The position numbers and the translations under genes were made by a program. Under the pieces are notes generated by a model. That model worked only from the letters and a program-made list of their open reading frames with translations. It had not been told where the DNA came from and searched no databases. From the NCBI GenBank assembly GCA_965371245.1, contig CBDUXT010000017.1:7516-71515 (forward strand): 64,000 nt of DNA. Reading direction: 5' to 3'. Positions 1-9,034 of the stretch are shown here, in pieces. Origin of the DNA: CBDUXT01 sp965371245 (GTDB lineage Bacteria; Planctomycetota; Phycisphaerae; UBA1845). The first letter of the stretch is position 1. The number at the start of each line of letters is the position of its first letter.

Positions 1-1051
1 TGACCACGCCGATCGTCGCCAGAACGAACGCCCACGCCTGGGCACCGGTCGGAAAAATCGGATAGCACAGCCTAAGGAAGCCATAGCCGCCCATCTTCAG
101 CAGCACACCGGCCAGGATCATGCTGATCGGTGTCGGCGCCTCGACGTGCGCATCCGGCAACCATGTGTGGAAGGGCACAATGGGCAGCTTGATGGCGAAA
201 CCGATGAACAGAAAAACGAACATGATCGAAGCGAACGGAAGATTCAAGAACAGCGTGCCGGGTGAGCCGAAGTGCTCGCGAATGGCCGGGTTCGTAGCCA
301 ACTCGACGAGGTCGAACGTGCCGTGGGTGATCTGCACCCCGTCGCGGTATCCACTGGCCACGCTCGTGCTGCCGTCCATGAACATCCGAGCCGTGATCGC
401 GTCGCTGCTGTAGAAATACATCGCCACCAGGGCAATGAGCATCAGCACGGAGCCCGCGAGCGTGAAGAGGAAGAACTTGATGGCCGCGTACTCACGCCGT
501 GGCCCGCCCCAGACGCCGATGAGAAAATACATCGGCAGCAGCATGAGTTCCCAAAAGACGTAGAAGAGGAAGAAGTCCAGCGACACGAAGACGCCGAGCA
601 TGCCGGTTTCGAGCAGAAGAAAAAGCACGAAATACGCCTTCGGGCCTTTGTTCATCTTCCACTTGTCGAAGTTCCAGCTTGCCAGAAGGGCGAGGAACGA
701 CACCAGCGTGGTTAAAACGATCAGCGGAAAACTCAGCCCATCGACACCAAGGAAGTACTCGATGGCCAGCAGCACTTTTGGTTCCCCGGTGGTCGCGTCA
801 ATCTGGTCACCGGTGATGGTAATCCAGGGGGCTCGCGCCACGTGCTGCAGGTTTCCGTAACTGTTCCCAAAGACGGCCACCTCGGTGTTGTCGCCGCCCA
901 CGAAGAACGTGGGGAACAACAGCAGCGACGCAAGCAGGGCGACCCCGGAAAACGCGACGGCGATCGTGCGCGCGCGATCCTTGGGGGCGAAGAGGATGAG
1001 GAGCGCCCCCAACGTGGGCAAGAAGACGATGATCGAAAGAAGATGGTCCAT
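1..1051 (-). CDS. nuoM: NADH-quinone oxidoreductase subunit M (partial, C-terminus beyond window)
   Basis: Membrane-arm antiporter-like subunit of complex I, which takes part in proton pumping. The reading frame opens at ATG 1051 with MDHLLSIIVFLPTLGALLI, a typical hydrophobic NuoM N-terminus, and stays open to the window edge (about 350 codons). Family motifs are visible: a DFFLFYVFWELMLLPMYFL segment with the conserved membrane glutamate, and PFHTWLPDAHVEAPTPIS with the lysine/histidine proton path nearby. The gene lies 38 bp downstream of nuoL and is evidently the next cistron of the nuo operon. The 3' part, and presumably nuoN, lie outside the window. Confidence 0.95.
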   Translation of the reverse strand, partial: MDHLLSIIVFLPTLGALLILFAPKDRARTIAVAFSGVALLASLLLFPTFFVGGDNTEVAVFGNSYGNLQHVARAPWITITGDQIDATTGEPKVLLAIEYFLGVDGLSFPLIVLTTLVSFLALLASWNFDKWKMNKGPKAYFVLFLLLETGMLGVFVSLDFFLFYVFWELMLLPMYFLIGVWGGPRREYAAIKFFLFTLAGSVLMLIALVAMYFYSSDAITARMFMDGSTSVASGYRDGVQITHGTFDLVELATNPAIREHFGSPGTLFLNLPFASIMFVFLFIGFAIKLPIVPFHTWLPDAHVEAPTPISMILAGVLLKMGGYGFLRLCYPIFPTGAQAWAFVLATIGVV

Positions 1052-1089
1052 CGTTACGGCGTCTTTCTAATCCAGGCTGACATAGCCAC

Positions 1090-3414
1090 CTACCTGACGG
1101 CGGATACGGTGGTAAAACCGGACCCGCTCGACTCCATGGAGAACCAAACCAGACAAACGATGATGACGGTAGCCACGCCCGCGGCGAACAGGACGTAGTT
1201 GCGAATGCGCCCCGTCTGGGGACGCCGCACCACGCCGGCGAAGTCGTTCGTCGTGCGCGCGACGCCGTTCACGATGCCGTCCACGCCGTGCTTGTCCAAA
1301 ACAAGCCCGGAGAAGGCCGCCAGCCGTTCGGTGATGGCAGCCGACAGGTTGAAGACCATATCGACCACCCACGTGTCGATGAAGCGCGCGATCTTCGCTA
1401 CCAGCACGCAACCCTTCACCCACACCAGCCCGTACAACTCGTCGATGAAGTACTTGTGCTCGAGCACGGTGTGCAGCGGGAGCAGCGCCTGCTTTATCCT
1501 GCCCGGCAGCGCCAACCCGTTTCGGTAGATGGCGATCGCCAGCACGAAGCCGACCACGAAGGAGAAGCCCACGCCCAGCGTCAAGAAGCGGTGCGCGGCG
1601 TGAATCGCCGGCGTATCCTGCGTGCCGTCGATCGCCCAAACAAGCGGCGCCGCGGCGGCCACCTCAGACGCGCCCGCAATCAGCGGGCGAAAGAGCCGGT
1701 AGCTCGCAAAGACCGTTCCCACCGCCAGCACCGCCAGCGGCACGTACATGAACGGGGTCTCGTGAGCGTGCTCGTACACGTGCTCATCCCGCGGCTTACC
1801 CATGAAGGTCATCCACCAACACCGCATCATGTAGAACGGCGTGATGTAGGCCGTCGCCAGGGCCAAAAAGAACATCCACTTGGGAAGCGGCGGCGTGTTC
1901 TCGAAGATGCTCGTACGATCGCCACCCGCCGGCGCGGCATGCGCCGCAGTTTGCCCCTGCTCACTCGGGGCGGCGTGCTCCTGAAAGGCGGCTAGGCGCG
2001 CCGCGCTCTGTCCCGCATCGTTCGACGAAGCATGGCCACCGTCGCCCCCGTGTGCCTCGAAGTTCTCGGGCGACCATTCATACGCCCGCGCGTACGCGAC
2101 GGCGAGGATCTCGTCCTTGCTGAAGTAGCCGCCCAGGCCGATGTGAAGCGCCGGAATGCCCGCGCCCGATATGGCCAGCACGCCGATGAAAAACGTCCAA
2201 CAGGTCACGGGCATCTTCTTACGAAGCCCGCCCATCTTTCGCATGTCTTGTTCGTGGTGACAGCCCTCGATCACCTGACCGGAACCCAGGAAGAGCATCG
2301 CCTTAAAGAACGCGTGCGTGATCAGATGAAACAGTGCGGCGATCCACGCACCGCAGCCCATGCCGAAGATCATGTAGCCAAGCTGCGACAGCGTCGAGTA
2401 GGCCAGGCACTTCTTGATGTCCACCTGCACCATCGCGATCAGCGCCATCAGCGCCAGCGTCAGACAACCGATGGTCGCAACGAACAGCAGCGCCTCCGGC
2501 GTCATCAAGCGGAAGACCCGCGCCACCAGGTACACACCCGCCGCCACCATGGTGGCCGCATGGATCAGAGCGCTGACCGGGGTCGGACCGGCCATGGCAT
2601 CGGGCAGCCACACGTGCAGCGGGAACTGGGCGCTCTTGCCCATGGCCCCGCAGAACAAGCCGATGCCCATGATCGTCGCCAGCGACCAGCCGAAGAGCGT
2701 GTAGCTGCTGGCGAAGATGCCCGTGTGGCTTGCCGCCTGGACGGCGAAGTTCGCGGCGGCCTGGTCGAGGTCGAGCGTCTTGAGATGAACGAAGACGAGC
2801 ATCAGCCCGATGAGAAAGCCGAAGTCGCCCACGCGATTGGTGATGAACGCCTTCATGGCCGCCTTCGACGCGAAGGCCTTGTCGAAGTAGTAGCCGATCA
2901 GCAAGTAGCTGCACAACCCGACCAGTTCCCAGAAGATAAACAGAAACAACAGGCTGGTGCTGATCACCAGCCCCAACATGCTGAACGCGAAAAGCGAGAG
3001 GTAGGCGAAGAACCGGTGGTACTTGCTTTTGCCCGCCACCTCGTCGCTGTGACCGGCCATGTAGCCGATGCTGAACACGAAAATCCAAAACGCGATGAAC
3101 GTGACCATGAAGTACATGGCCACCGTGAGCGAATCGAGCTTGACGCTGAGGATGACCGGGATGTCGCCGAGGTAGGCCCAGGTGTGGCGAAACACGCCGG
3201 CGCTGAGGGCAGCCTTCGAGGAAGCGTCCTCACCGAGCCAACCGACCAACACAACCGTGGAAAGCACCAACGGGACGCCCATACCGAGGACCACCGCCAC
3301 CCAGCCGGCCTTGGGCTTCCCGAGACGAGGCCCGAAAAACACCAGCAGCCAGAAGCTGACAAACGGCGACACGACGCCGGCGGCGAGAAGGATTTCGTAG
3401 AAGTGCGCGCCCAT
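1090..3414 (-). CDS. nuoL: NADH-quinone oxidoreductase subunit L
   Basis: Distal proton-pumping subunit of complex I, 774 residues, polytopic inner-membrane protein. The N-terminal half has the conserved WELVGLCSYLLIGYYF and FPLHVWLPDAMAGPTPVSA segments with the pumping-channel glutamate and lysine. The C-terminus shows the amphipathic-helix/last-TM arrangement of NuoL. It is longer than the usual ~610-660 residues. Much of the excess is a hydrophilic insert at about residues 450-500, rich in His, Gly, Ala and Ser, between transmembrane segments. ATG 3414 is preceded by an AAGAAA purine run. It follows nuoK by 28 bp and precedes nuoM by 38 bp. Confidence 0.96.
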   Translation of the reverse strand: MGAHFYEILLAAGVVSPFVSFWLLVFFGPRLGKPKAGWVAVVLGMGVPLVLSTVVLVGWLGEDASSKAALSAGVFRHTWAYLGDIPVILSVKLDSLTVAMYFMVTFIAFWIFVFSIGYMAGHSDEVAGKSKYHRFFAYLSLFAFSMLGLVISTSLLFLFIFWELVGLCSYLLIGYYFDKAFASKAAMKAFITNRVGDFGFLIGLMLVFVHLKTLDLDQAAANFAVQAASHTGIFASSYTLFGWSLATIMGIGLFCGAMGKSAQFPLHVWLPDAMAGPTPVSALIHAATMVAAGVYLVARVFRLMTPEALLFVATIGCLTLALMALIAMVQVDIKKCLAYSTLSQLGYMIFGMGCGAWIAALFHLITHAFFKAMLFLGSGQVIEGCHHEQDMRKMGGLRKKMPVTCWTFFIGVLAISGAGIPALHIGLGGYFSKDEILAVAYARAYEWSPENFEAHGGDGGHASSNDAGQSAARLAAFQEHAAPSEQGQTAAHAAPAGGDRTSIFENTPPLPKWMFFLALATAYITPFYMMRCWWMTFMGKPRDEHVYEHAHETPFMYVPLAVLAVGTVFASYRLFRPLIAGASEVAAAAPLVWAIDGTQDTPAIHAAHRFLTLGVGFSFVVGFVLAIAIYRNGLALPGRIKQALLPLHTVLEHKYFIDELYGLVWVKGCVLVAKIARFIDTWVVDMVFNLSAAITERLAAFSGLVLDKHGVDGIVNGVARTTNDFAGVVRRPQTGRIRNYVLFAAGVATVIIVCLVWFSMESSGSGFTTVSAVR

Positions 3415-3442
3415 GGTTTCTTACAGACAGCCTATCGTTTGA

Positions 3443-3757
3443 TCAGCCCTGTAGTTGATTCGCGCGATCGACATCGACCGTCGCGAGGTTCTTGTACACG
3501 TTGATGCAGATTCCAACAGCCAGCGCTGCCTCCGCCGCGGCCAGCACGATCACGAACAGCGCCGTAATCTGCCCGTCGAGCTGACCCGCCCAGACATACC
3601 GGTCGAACGCCACGAGATTGACGGTCGAGGCGTTCAGGACCAGCTCCACGCCGATCAGGATGCCGATGGCGTTTCGCTTGGTGGACATGGTGAAGATCCC
3701 GGCGCCGAAGAGCACCGAGGCCACCACCAGATAATGTCCCAGACCGATCGTCCACAT
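3443..3757 (-). CDS. nuoK: NADH-quinone oxidoreductase subunit K
   Basis: Small membrane subunit of complex I (104 residues, three TM helices) that forms part of the central hydrophilic axis. The sequence MWTIGLGHYLVVASVLFGAG followed by GILIGVELVLNASTVNLVAF carries the invariant membrane glutamate of TM2. A second acidic residue lies in the AAAEAALAV segment of TM3. ATG 3757 is preferred over an upstream alternative because it gives the standard NuoK N-terminus and begins 4 bp after the nuoJ stop. Tight spacing indicates co-translation with nuoJ. Confidence 0.95.
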   Translation of the reverse strand: MWTIGLGHYLVVASVLFGAGIFTMSTKRNAIGILIGVELVLNASTVNLVAFDRYVWAGQLDGQITALFVIVLAAAEAALAVGICINVYKNLATVDVDRANQLQG

Positions 3758-3761
3758 GGTC

Positions 3762-4520
3762 TTACTTGTCCTGCCGCGCGAGATGGGCGGCACCCACCAT
3801 CACGATCATGAGTAGCACGCCGGCCATCTCGAACGGCACCAGATACGTGGTGAGCAAACTGTGTCCCAGGTCGGCAACCGACGCGCCGGTAACCGTGCCG
3901 CTTACCTGCGGCCAGGGCGTGCGCGTCAGCAGGGTCGCCAGTGAGAACGCCAGCGCGCCGCACACGACCAACGAGCCGAGCGTCTCGAGCCGGCTCGCCT
4001 CGAACCGCGCCCACGGCGACTTGCTCGTGAGCATGACCCCGAACACCAGGAGCACCAGCGTGCCGCCGGCATATACGATCAGTTGAATCGCCGCGAGGAA
4101 ATTGGCCGCCAGCGAAAAATACAACATGGAGACCGATCCCAGGGCCAGCAGCAACCAGACGGCCATACGCACGATGTTCTTGGTGAAGCAAACGGCCAGC
4201 GCCGAGATGATCGCACCGCCCGCAACGGCATAGAAAAGCAGCGCCTCGAGAACACCGCCCGGTGCGGCCGCGGTGGTGACACCGACGCGTGCCGCATCCT
4301 CCTGCGCCGCGGCGAGCGCGGGACAAGCCAAGAATAGAGTCACTGCGCCAAGTCCCAATGCCAGCGTCCGAGCAGATTCTCTTTTTGTTCGTCCCGAGCC
4401 GCGGGCTTCAGCCCGCGCGGACTCTCGGTCTTGGGCACATCGATGGCCATAGAGAACCCGGCAAACGAAAACGCGAAATGCTCCGTCACGCTGCATCATA
4501 GGAGACGTTCTACTAAGCAT
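3762..4520 (-). CDS. nuoJ: NADH-quinone oxidoreductase subunit J with unusual N-terminal extension
   Basis: Membrane subunit J of complex I. The NuoJ core begins near residue 90 (LEALLFYAVAGGAIISALAV) and includes the conserved VYAGGTLVLLVFGVML segment that forms the pi-bulge helix. Upstream lies an extra ~85 residues: a basic stretch, then a signal-like hydrophobic run ending in ACPALAAAQ. Residues ~32-43 (ESARAEARGSGR) are encoded by a palindromic element shared with the large uvrA gene, described separately. ATG 4520 lies 6 bp after the nuoH stop. A downstream non-ATG start cannot be excluded, so the extension may not be translated. Confidence 0.9.
   Translation of the reverse strand: MLSRTSPMMQRDGAFRVFVCRVLYGHRCAQDRESARAEARGSGRTKRESARTLALGLGAVTLFLACPALAAAQEDAARVGVTTAAAPGGVLEALLFYAVAGGAIISALAVCFTKNIVRMAVWLLLALGSVSMLYFSLAANFLAAIQLIVYAGGTLVLLVFGVMLTSKSPWARFEASRLETLGSLVVCGALAFSLATLLTRTPWPQVSGTVTGASVADLGHSLLTTYLVPFEMAGVLLMIVMVGAAHLARQDK
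4393..4428 (-). repeat. Palindromic element inside nuoJ, second copy in uvrA
   Basis: The core palindrome on the plus strand is GCGGGC-TTCA-GCCCGC (4401-4416), flanked by CCGAGCC on the left and GCGGA on the right. A 26-nt block matches 52071-52096 except for two positions, and those two changes are compensatory (C:G swapped to G:C), so the hairpin is kept. Both copies are read in the same codon frame by the minus-strand genes that contain them. Confidence 0.75.
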
Positions 4521-4526
4521 CCCTGC

Positions 4527-6107
4527 TCAAGACCCCGGCATCACATCGACAACAAGATTGCCAACCAGCCGGCGGCGATTCATGAACCCATACCCGGCGA
4601 TGACCGGGAAACCGAGGGCGAACACGAGTCCCACCAGCCCCAGACTGACGTTGACCAGCCCACTGAAGACTCGCCAGAACCCGCTGTCGGACGTGGACGC
4701 CCACACCCACAGCGTCGTCCCCAGAAGCAGCAGCATTGTCAAAGGCAAGAGGACCTGCACGCACGCATAGAGCACCTGATCGATGCGGATACGCGGCAGC
4801 GTCCACCGAATCCATATCTGAACATACAGCAGGAACACGCACTTGAGAACGAGCCAGATCGGACCGCTGAAGAGCAGCCCCCGGAAGCCCCGACCAAAGA
4901 CGCCGTCACCAAGCCCCTCGCCCCAGTGGGCGGGAAGCGGCGAGTGCCACGCGCCAAGAAACAGGATGGTCGCCAGCGCGGCGATTACGAACATGCCCGC
5001 GTACTCGGCGAAAAAGAAGAGCGCCCAGCGGAAGCCGGAATACTCCGTGTGAAAACCGGCGACCAGTTCGCTCTCCGCCTCGGGCAGATCGAACGGGGCA
5101 CGCTTGGCGCTGGCGAGCGAGGCGATGAAATAGCAAACGAACGCGGCAAACGTGAACGGATTGCTGAACGCCAGCCAGGTGAACCACCCGCCGGCCTGCG
5201 CCTCGCCCAGCTCCCGCAGGCTGAGCGAGCCGACACAGAGGACGGGAATCAACAGGGCCATGCCCATTGGAATCTCATAAGAGACGACCTGACACGCCTC
5301 ACGCATCGCGCCGTAGATGCTCCACTTGTTGTTCGAGGCCCAGCCCGCAATGATGACGGCCATCACCTCGACGCCGAGCACGCCGAGAATGAACACCAAC
5401 GCCACGTCCAGATCGCGGAAGACGTAGCCGACGCCGAAGGGCAAGGCCAGAAACGCCAACAGAACCGGAATGATCGCAAAATAAGGTGCCACCCTGAACA
5501 GTGCCACATCGGCGCCGCCAGGGATCAGGTCTTCCTTGAGAACCAGCTTGATCCCGTCGGCGAAGGACTGCGCCCAGCCGTGCCAACCGCCGACCCGCAT
5601 GGGTCCCAGCCGCGACTGGATGCGCCCGGCCACCTTCCGCTCCCACCAAATCGTGTAGATCGGGACCAGATTGAACAGACCGAACAACGCCCCGACACCG
5701 ATCAGGTCGCGCACGATGCCGAACTGCACGGGCCACGCCAGGTATTGCAGAATGCCCGAGAACGACTCGGCCGCACCGGCCCGTTCGATTAGAAGAGCGT
5801 GAATCGCCGACGGCGGCAGCCCCCAGGTGCTTGGCGAGAGGTAGGCGAAGGCGGCGGGCTCAATGCCCGCAGCGGCCGCCGCACCCAGAATGTGAACATC
5901 GACGTAGCCGAAGATGCCCGCGTGGACCCACACGCCCAGGCAGACCGTTACCACCGCGCCGATCATAATCGGCCCTGGGAAACGGCTGACGATCGGCGCG
6001 GCCAGGTCGTAGACCCGGACGGCCACACTCACCGTAGCTTGCGAAAGCACGCCGCGGCTCTGCGTCCGTTTGGGTTGCCAGGGTACGGAAAACTGAGTCA
6101 ACGCCAT
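4527..6107 (-). CDS. nuoH: NADH-quinone oxidoreductase subunit H
   Basis: Quinone-site membrane subunit of complex I (526 residues from ATG 6107), connecting the peripheral and membrane arms. The conserved loop block is clear at VPIYTIWWERKVAGRIQSRL followed by GPMRVGGWHGWAQSFADGIK and KEDLIPGGAD. Later, APFDLPEAESELVAGFHTEY is the family signature. The N-terminus is longer than in typical ~330-420 residue homologues: an additional TM segment and a hydrophilic stretch precede the canonical core, which starts near residue 130. An alternative TTG at 6179 lacks support. The stop is 6 bp from the nuoJ start. Confidence 0.94.
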   Translation of the reverse strand: MALTQFSVPWQPKRTQSRGVLSQATVSVAVRVYDLAAPIVSRFPGPIMIGAVVTVCLGVWVHAGIFGYVDVHILGAAAAAGIEPAAFAYLSPSTWGLPPSAIHALLIERAGAAESFSGILQYLAWPVQFGIVRDLIGVGALFGLFNLVPIYTIWWERKVAGRIQSRLGPMRVGGWHGWAQSFADGIKLVLKEDLIPGGADVALFRVAPYFAIIPVLLAFLALPFGVGYVFRDLDVALVFILGVLGVEVMAVIIAGWASNNKWSIYGAMREACQVVSYEIPMGMALLIPVLCVGSLSLRELGEAQAGGWFTWLAFSNPFTFAAFVCYFIASLASAKRAPFDLPEAESELVAGFHTEYSGFRWALFFFAEYAGMFVIAALATILFLGAWHSPLPAHWGEGLGDGVFGRGFRGLLFSGPIWLVLKCVFLLYVQIWIRWTLPRIRIDQVLYACVQVLLPLTMLLLLGTTLWVWASTSDSGFWRVFSGLVNVSLGLVGLVFALGFPVIAGYGFMNRRRLVGNLVVDVMPGS

Positions 6108-6243
6108 GCTCCAGCCACTCAGGGCCACCGACTGTCTGAAAGATGGCACGAATGGTAACGAGCCCCGGCCGCACCGCAACGGGGGTCGCCCGAATTCGCT
6201 CGCTTCGTCCCGCGCCGGACGTAGCGAAGCTTCGGAAAAAACC

Positions 6244-7443
6244 CTACCGATCCACCTCGCCCATCACGACATCGAGGCTGCCGATGATGGCCGGCACATC
6301 CGCAAGGAGAATGTTTCGGCACAGAAGCGACGTGATGCATAGGTTGCAAAAACTCGGGCCACGCGCCTTGACCCGGCAGGGAATCGCGGAGCCATCGCCC
6401 CGTACGTAGAAACCAAGCTGCCCGCGGGGGTTCTCGATCTCCACGTACACCTCATCATCGGGCAGCTTGAGATTCTTGAGCTTCTTGGCCTCGGTGTCAC
6501 CCCCCGGGAGCCGATCCATGGCCTGCCGGATGATGCGAACGGACTGGGTCATCTCCAGAACCCGCACGAAATACCGGCTCCAACAATCGCCCACGACCAC
6601 CTCGGCCGGAAAATCGCCCGTGCCGCCGGGGAGCCCGATGGGCACATCGAAATCGTACGTCTCGTAACCGTCGTAGGGCTGAACCTTTCGCAGATCCCAG
6701 CGGATGCCGCTGGCGCGAAGCACCGGTCCGGTGAGCCCGTAGGCCACGGCCTCCTGCGGCGAAACGACGCCCACGTCGGTTGTGCGTTTTACGAAGATGT
6801 GGTTGAAGCTCAGCAGATTGTTGTAGTCGTCGATCTTGGGCTCGAAATAGTCGAGGAACTCGCGACAGCGCTCGATCCAGCCTTCGGGAAGGTCGTCGTG
6901 GATGCCGCCGACCGTGATGTAGCTGTAGGTCAACCGAGCGCCGCACGCGGCCTCGAACAGATCGAGGATCATCTCGCGCTCGCGGAAGCAGTAGAGAAAC
7001 GGCGTGAAGGCACCCATGTCCAGCCCGTAAGTGCCCAGAGCAACCAGGTGCGACGCGATGCGATTGAGCTCGGCGAAGATTACCCGAATTGCCTTCGCAC
7101 GCGGCGGAACCTCGATGCCGCAGAGCCGCTCGACGGCGATGGCGAACGCCTGGTTGTTGTTCATGCCGGCCAGGTAGTCCATCCGGTCGGTGTAGGGAAT
7201 GAACTGATAGGGGGCGAGGTTCTCGCCGATTTTCTCGGCGCAGCGGTGCAGGTAGCCGATGTGGGGAACCGCCTCCAGCACCATCTCCCCGTCGGTCCGC
7301 AACACGATACGCAGCACGCCGTGCGTCGAGGGGTGCTGCGGGCCCATGTTGACCAGCATTTCCTCGGTCCGAAGGTCGCCCTGCTCGACGCGGTTCACGT
7401 CAAGCAGAAGGTCGGGGGTTGATTCGAGAATCGTCTCGCTCAT
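6244..7443 (-). CDS. nuoD: NADH-quinone oxidoreductase subunit D
   Basis: 49-kDa-type peripheral subunit of complex I (399 residues), which forms the quinone pocket with NuoB. Motifs seen: MGPQHPSTHGVLRIVL near the N-terminus, and YIPYTDRMDYLAGMNNNQAF in near-consensus form. Further on come GIHDDLPEGW and the C-terminal SLDVVMGEVDR ending. It is the stand-alone D form, not fused to NuoC. ATG 7443 (MSETILES) is chosen over a TTG at 7485 because the latter would only add an unconserved leader. It lies 45 bp downstream of nuoC. Confidence 0.96.
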   Translation of the reverse strand: MSETILESTPDLLLDVNRVEQGDLRTEEMLVNMGPQHPSTHGVLRIVLRTDGEMVLEAVPHIGYLHRCAEKIGENLAPYQFIPYTDRMDYLAGMNNNQAFAIAVERLCGIEVPPRAKAIRVIFAELNRIASHLVALGTYGLDMGAFTPFLYCFREREMILDLFEAACGARLTYSYITVGGIHDDLPEGWIERCREFLDYFEPKIDDYNNLLSFNHIFVKRTTDVGVVSPQEAVAYGLTGPVLRASGIRWDLRKVQPYDGYETYDFDVPIGLPGGTGDFPAEVVVGDCWSRYFVRVLEMTQSVRIIRQAMDRLPGGDTEAKKLKNLKLPDDEVYVEIENPRGQLGFYVRGDGSAIPCRVKARGPSFCNLCITSLLCRNILLADVPAIIGSLDVVMGEVDR

Positions 7444-7488
7444 GGCTCGTTTCGATCTTGCGCCCGTGGCAGCGCCTTGGTCCAACGG

Positions 7489-8022
7489 CTAGTGCCGTGG
7501 GTTGGGTAAGTCATACTCCGTCGATCCGGGGATCGTGTGATACGACAACGGGAACTCGTAGTCTTTTCGCAAGGGATGACCTTCCCAATCGTCCGGACAC
7601 AGGATTCGTCGGTGGTCGGGATGCCCGCTGAAGATGATCCCCATCAGGTCGTACGCCTCGCGCTCGTGCCAGTCGGCCGCCACCCAGACATGTGCCACGG
7701 ATGGAATGGTCGGGTTCTTCCGATCGGTCACGACCCGGACGGCCACCGTGTGCGTTTCGGCGACCAGGTCGCCCAACGGCTCGATCGGAACATGCGAGAG
7801 GTCGTACACGCAGGCAAGCTGATCGTCGGCGAGAAGATCGAGAGCCGTAATGGAATTGAGCAGGTTGAATCCGAGCCGGTCATTGTCGCGCAAGACAAGC
7901 GCCACCTCGGGCCATCGCGCCGGCGCCACCTGAACGAACGGACGGCAGCCGTCCAACGATGTCCCGACGATCGCATCGCCGCACTGAGATTCCAAGAAGT
8001 GGCAGATTTCTTCCGGTGCCAT
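7489..8022 (-). CDS. nuoC: NADH-quinone oxidoreductase subunit C
   Basis: 30-kDa-type hydrophilic subunit of complex I (177 residues) that packs against NuoD in the Q-module. The C-terminal signature DWHEREAYDLMGIIFSGHPD is followed by RRILCPDDWEGHPLRKDY, which identifies the family. The ATG at 8022 gives MAPEEICHFLESQ, as expected for the N-terminal domain. It is separated from nuoB by a small unrelated gene and about 135 bp of spacer. Confidence 0.96.
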   Translation of the reverse strand: MAPEEICHFLESQCGDAIVGTSLDGCRPFVQVAPARWPEVALVLRDNDRLGFNLLNSITALDLLADDQLACVYDLSHVPIEPLGDLVAETHTVAVRVVTDRKNPTIPSVAHVWVAADWHEREAYDLMGIIFSGHPDHRRILCPDDWEGHPLRKDYEFPLSYHTIPGSTEYDLPNPRH

Positions 8023-8157
8023 GTTGCCCTTCGCTGTCTTGCAATCGCCTCAAAGTTTCGCCACGAGGCAATTCTACCGCGCGGGCTTGCGCACGGCTTC
8101 TACTCGCAAGCGGGTTCTTGAAAAACTCTTCCGGAGCACGGCGCCAACATGATCCTT

Positions 8158-8409
8158 CTACTTACCCTTCCGGCGAGGAGTCCGGCGCCCTCCGCCATCG
8201 GAGACAGTCTCGATCGAGGCAATATGGAGAAACGGAACGTGTGCCCATCGCTCACCGTCGGGGAAGACGATGAAAACCTCGGACTTGAGCAACATTGCAA
8301 AGGCGGCACTGACCACTTCGTAGGTCTTCCCACTGGTCATGATCAGACGAAACGGAAGGAACGGGTCGCGATTCAACAGCTCTCGGATGTTTTCGGCAGT
8401 CGTACTCAT
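8158..8409 (-). CDS. Conserved hypothetical protein (83 aa) inside the nuo operon
   Basis: Small soluble protein, no recognised function. From ATG 8409 it reads MSTTAENIRELLNRDPFLPF and continues with LIMTSGKTYEV, LKSEVFIVFPDGERWAHVP and FLHIASIE, then a basic tail. This pattern (a short N-helix, then beta-rich SGK/DGER segments) looks like a small protein family I recall from planctomycete genomes; that recollection could not be checked here. It sits between nuoB (97 bp away) and nuoC (135 bp away) on the same strand, so it is probably co-transcribed with complex I. Nothing in its sequence (no Cys cluster, no TM helix) suggests it is a structural subunit. Confidence 0.75.
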   Translation of the reverse strand: MSTTAENIRELLNRDPFLPFRLIMTSGKTYEVVSAAFAMLLKSEVFIVFPDGERWAHVPFLHIASIETVSDGGGRRTPRRKGK

Positions 8410-8506
8410 GTCTGCATTGTACCGTCGGGCGACTGTCGTCGCCAACGCGATCACCCGACCGACGGTGGGTGGCGAGGTCAAGCGAAGCGTCGGATTGCGC
8501 GACGAT

Positions 8507-9025
8507 CTACGCTAATGCCATCTCCTTGGCCTTGGTCATCACGCTCTTGGCTCGTGTCTGATGACGGATCTTGTCTTGAAGACGCATGAGGCCCTCGAGC
8601 AGCGCCTCGGGCCGCGGCGGGCAGCCCGGAATGTAAATGTCCACCGGCACCACCAGATCCACGCCTTTGACCACGTGATACCCATGCTTGAAGTACGGGC
8701 CGCCGCCGATCGTACACGCGCCCATGGCCATCACGTACTTGGGCTCGGGCATCTGGTTGTAGAGCCGCTTGAGGCGACTGGCCATCTTGTAAGTCACCGT
8801 GCCGGCCACGATCATCAGGTCGCTCTGTCGTGGCGTGGCGCGAAACGCCCCCGCGCCGAACCGGTCGATGTCGAACCGCGACGCACCGACGGCCATCATC
8901 TCGATCGCGCAGCACGCCAGGCCGAAGGTCATCGGCCAGATGCTGTTGCTGCGCGCCCAGTTGAGCGCCCAGTCCAGCGACGTGACCATCAACCCTTCCT
9001 CGAAACGATTCTCGATCCAGCTCAT
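8507..9025 (-). CDS. nuoB: NADH-quinone oxidoreductase subunit B
   Basis: Peripheral-arm subunit carrying the terminal [4Fe-4S] cluster N2, 172 residues. Cluster ligands are visible: the tandem cysteines in FGLACCAIEMM, the cysteine in MAMGACTIGGGPY, and the one in IYIPGCPPRPEALLEG. ATG 9025 is preceded by a GAGGT Shine-Dalgarno sequence. It starts 9 bp downstream of the nuoA stop, which indicates tight coupling. Confidence 0.97.
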   Translation of the reverse strand: MSWIENRFEEGLMVTSLDWALNWARSNSIWPMTFGLACCAIEMMAVGASRFDIDRFGAGAFRATPRQSDLMIVAGTVTYKMASRLKRLYNQMPEPKYVMAMGACTIGGGPYFKHGYHVVKGVDLVVPVDIYIPGCPPRPEALLEGLMRLQDKIRHQTRAKSVMTKAKEMALA

Positions 9026-9034
9026 GACAAACCT

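Noticed and set aside
2032..3504. 490-codon plus-strand frame opposite nuoL
   Set aside because: Arg/His/Gln-rich low-complexity translation, no known motif, exactly antisense to nuoL.
4431..5792. 453-codon plus-strand frame opposite nuoH
   Set aside because: Composition is typical of an antisense shadow in GC-rich DNA.
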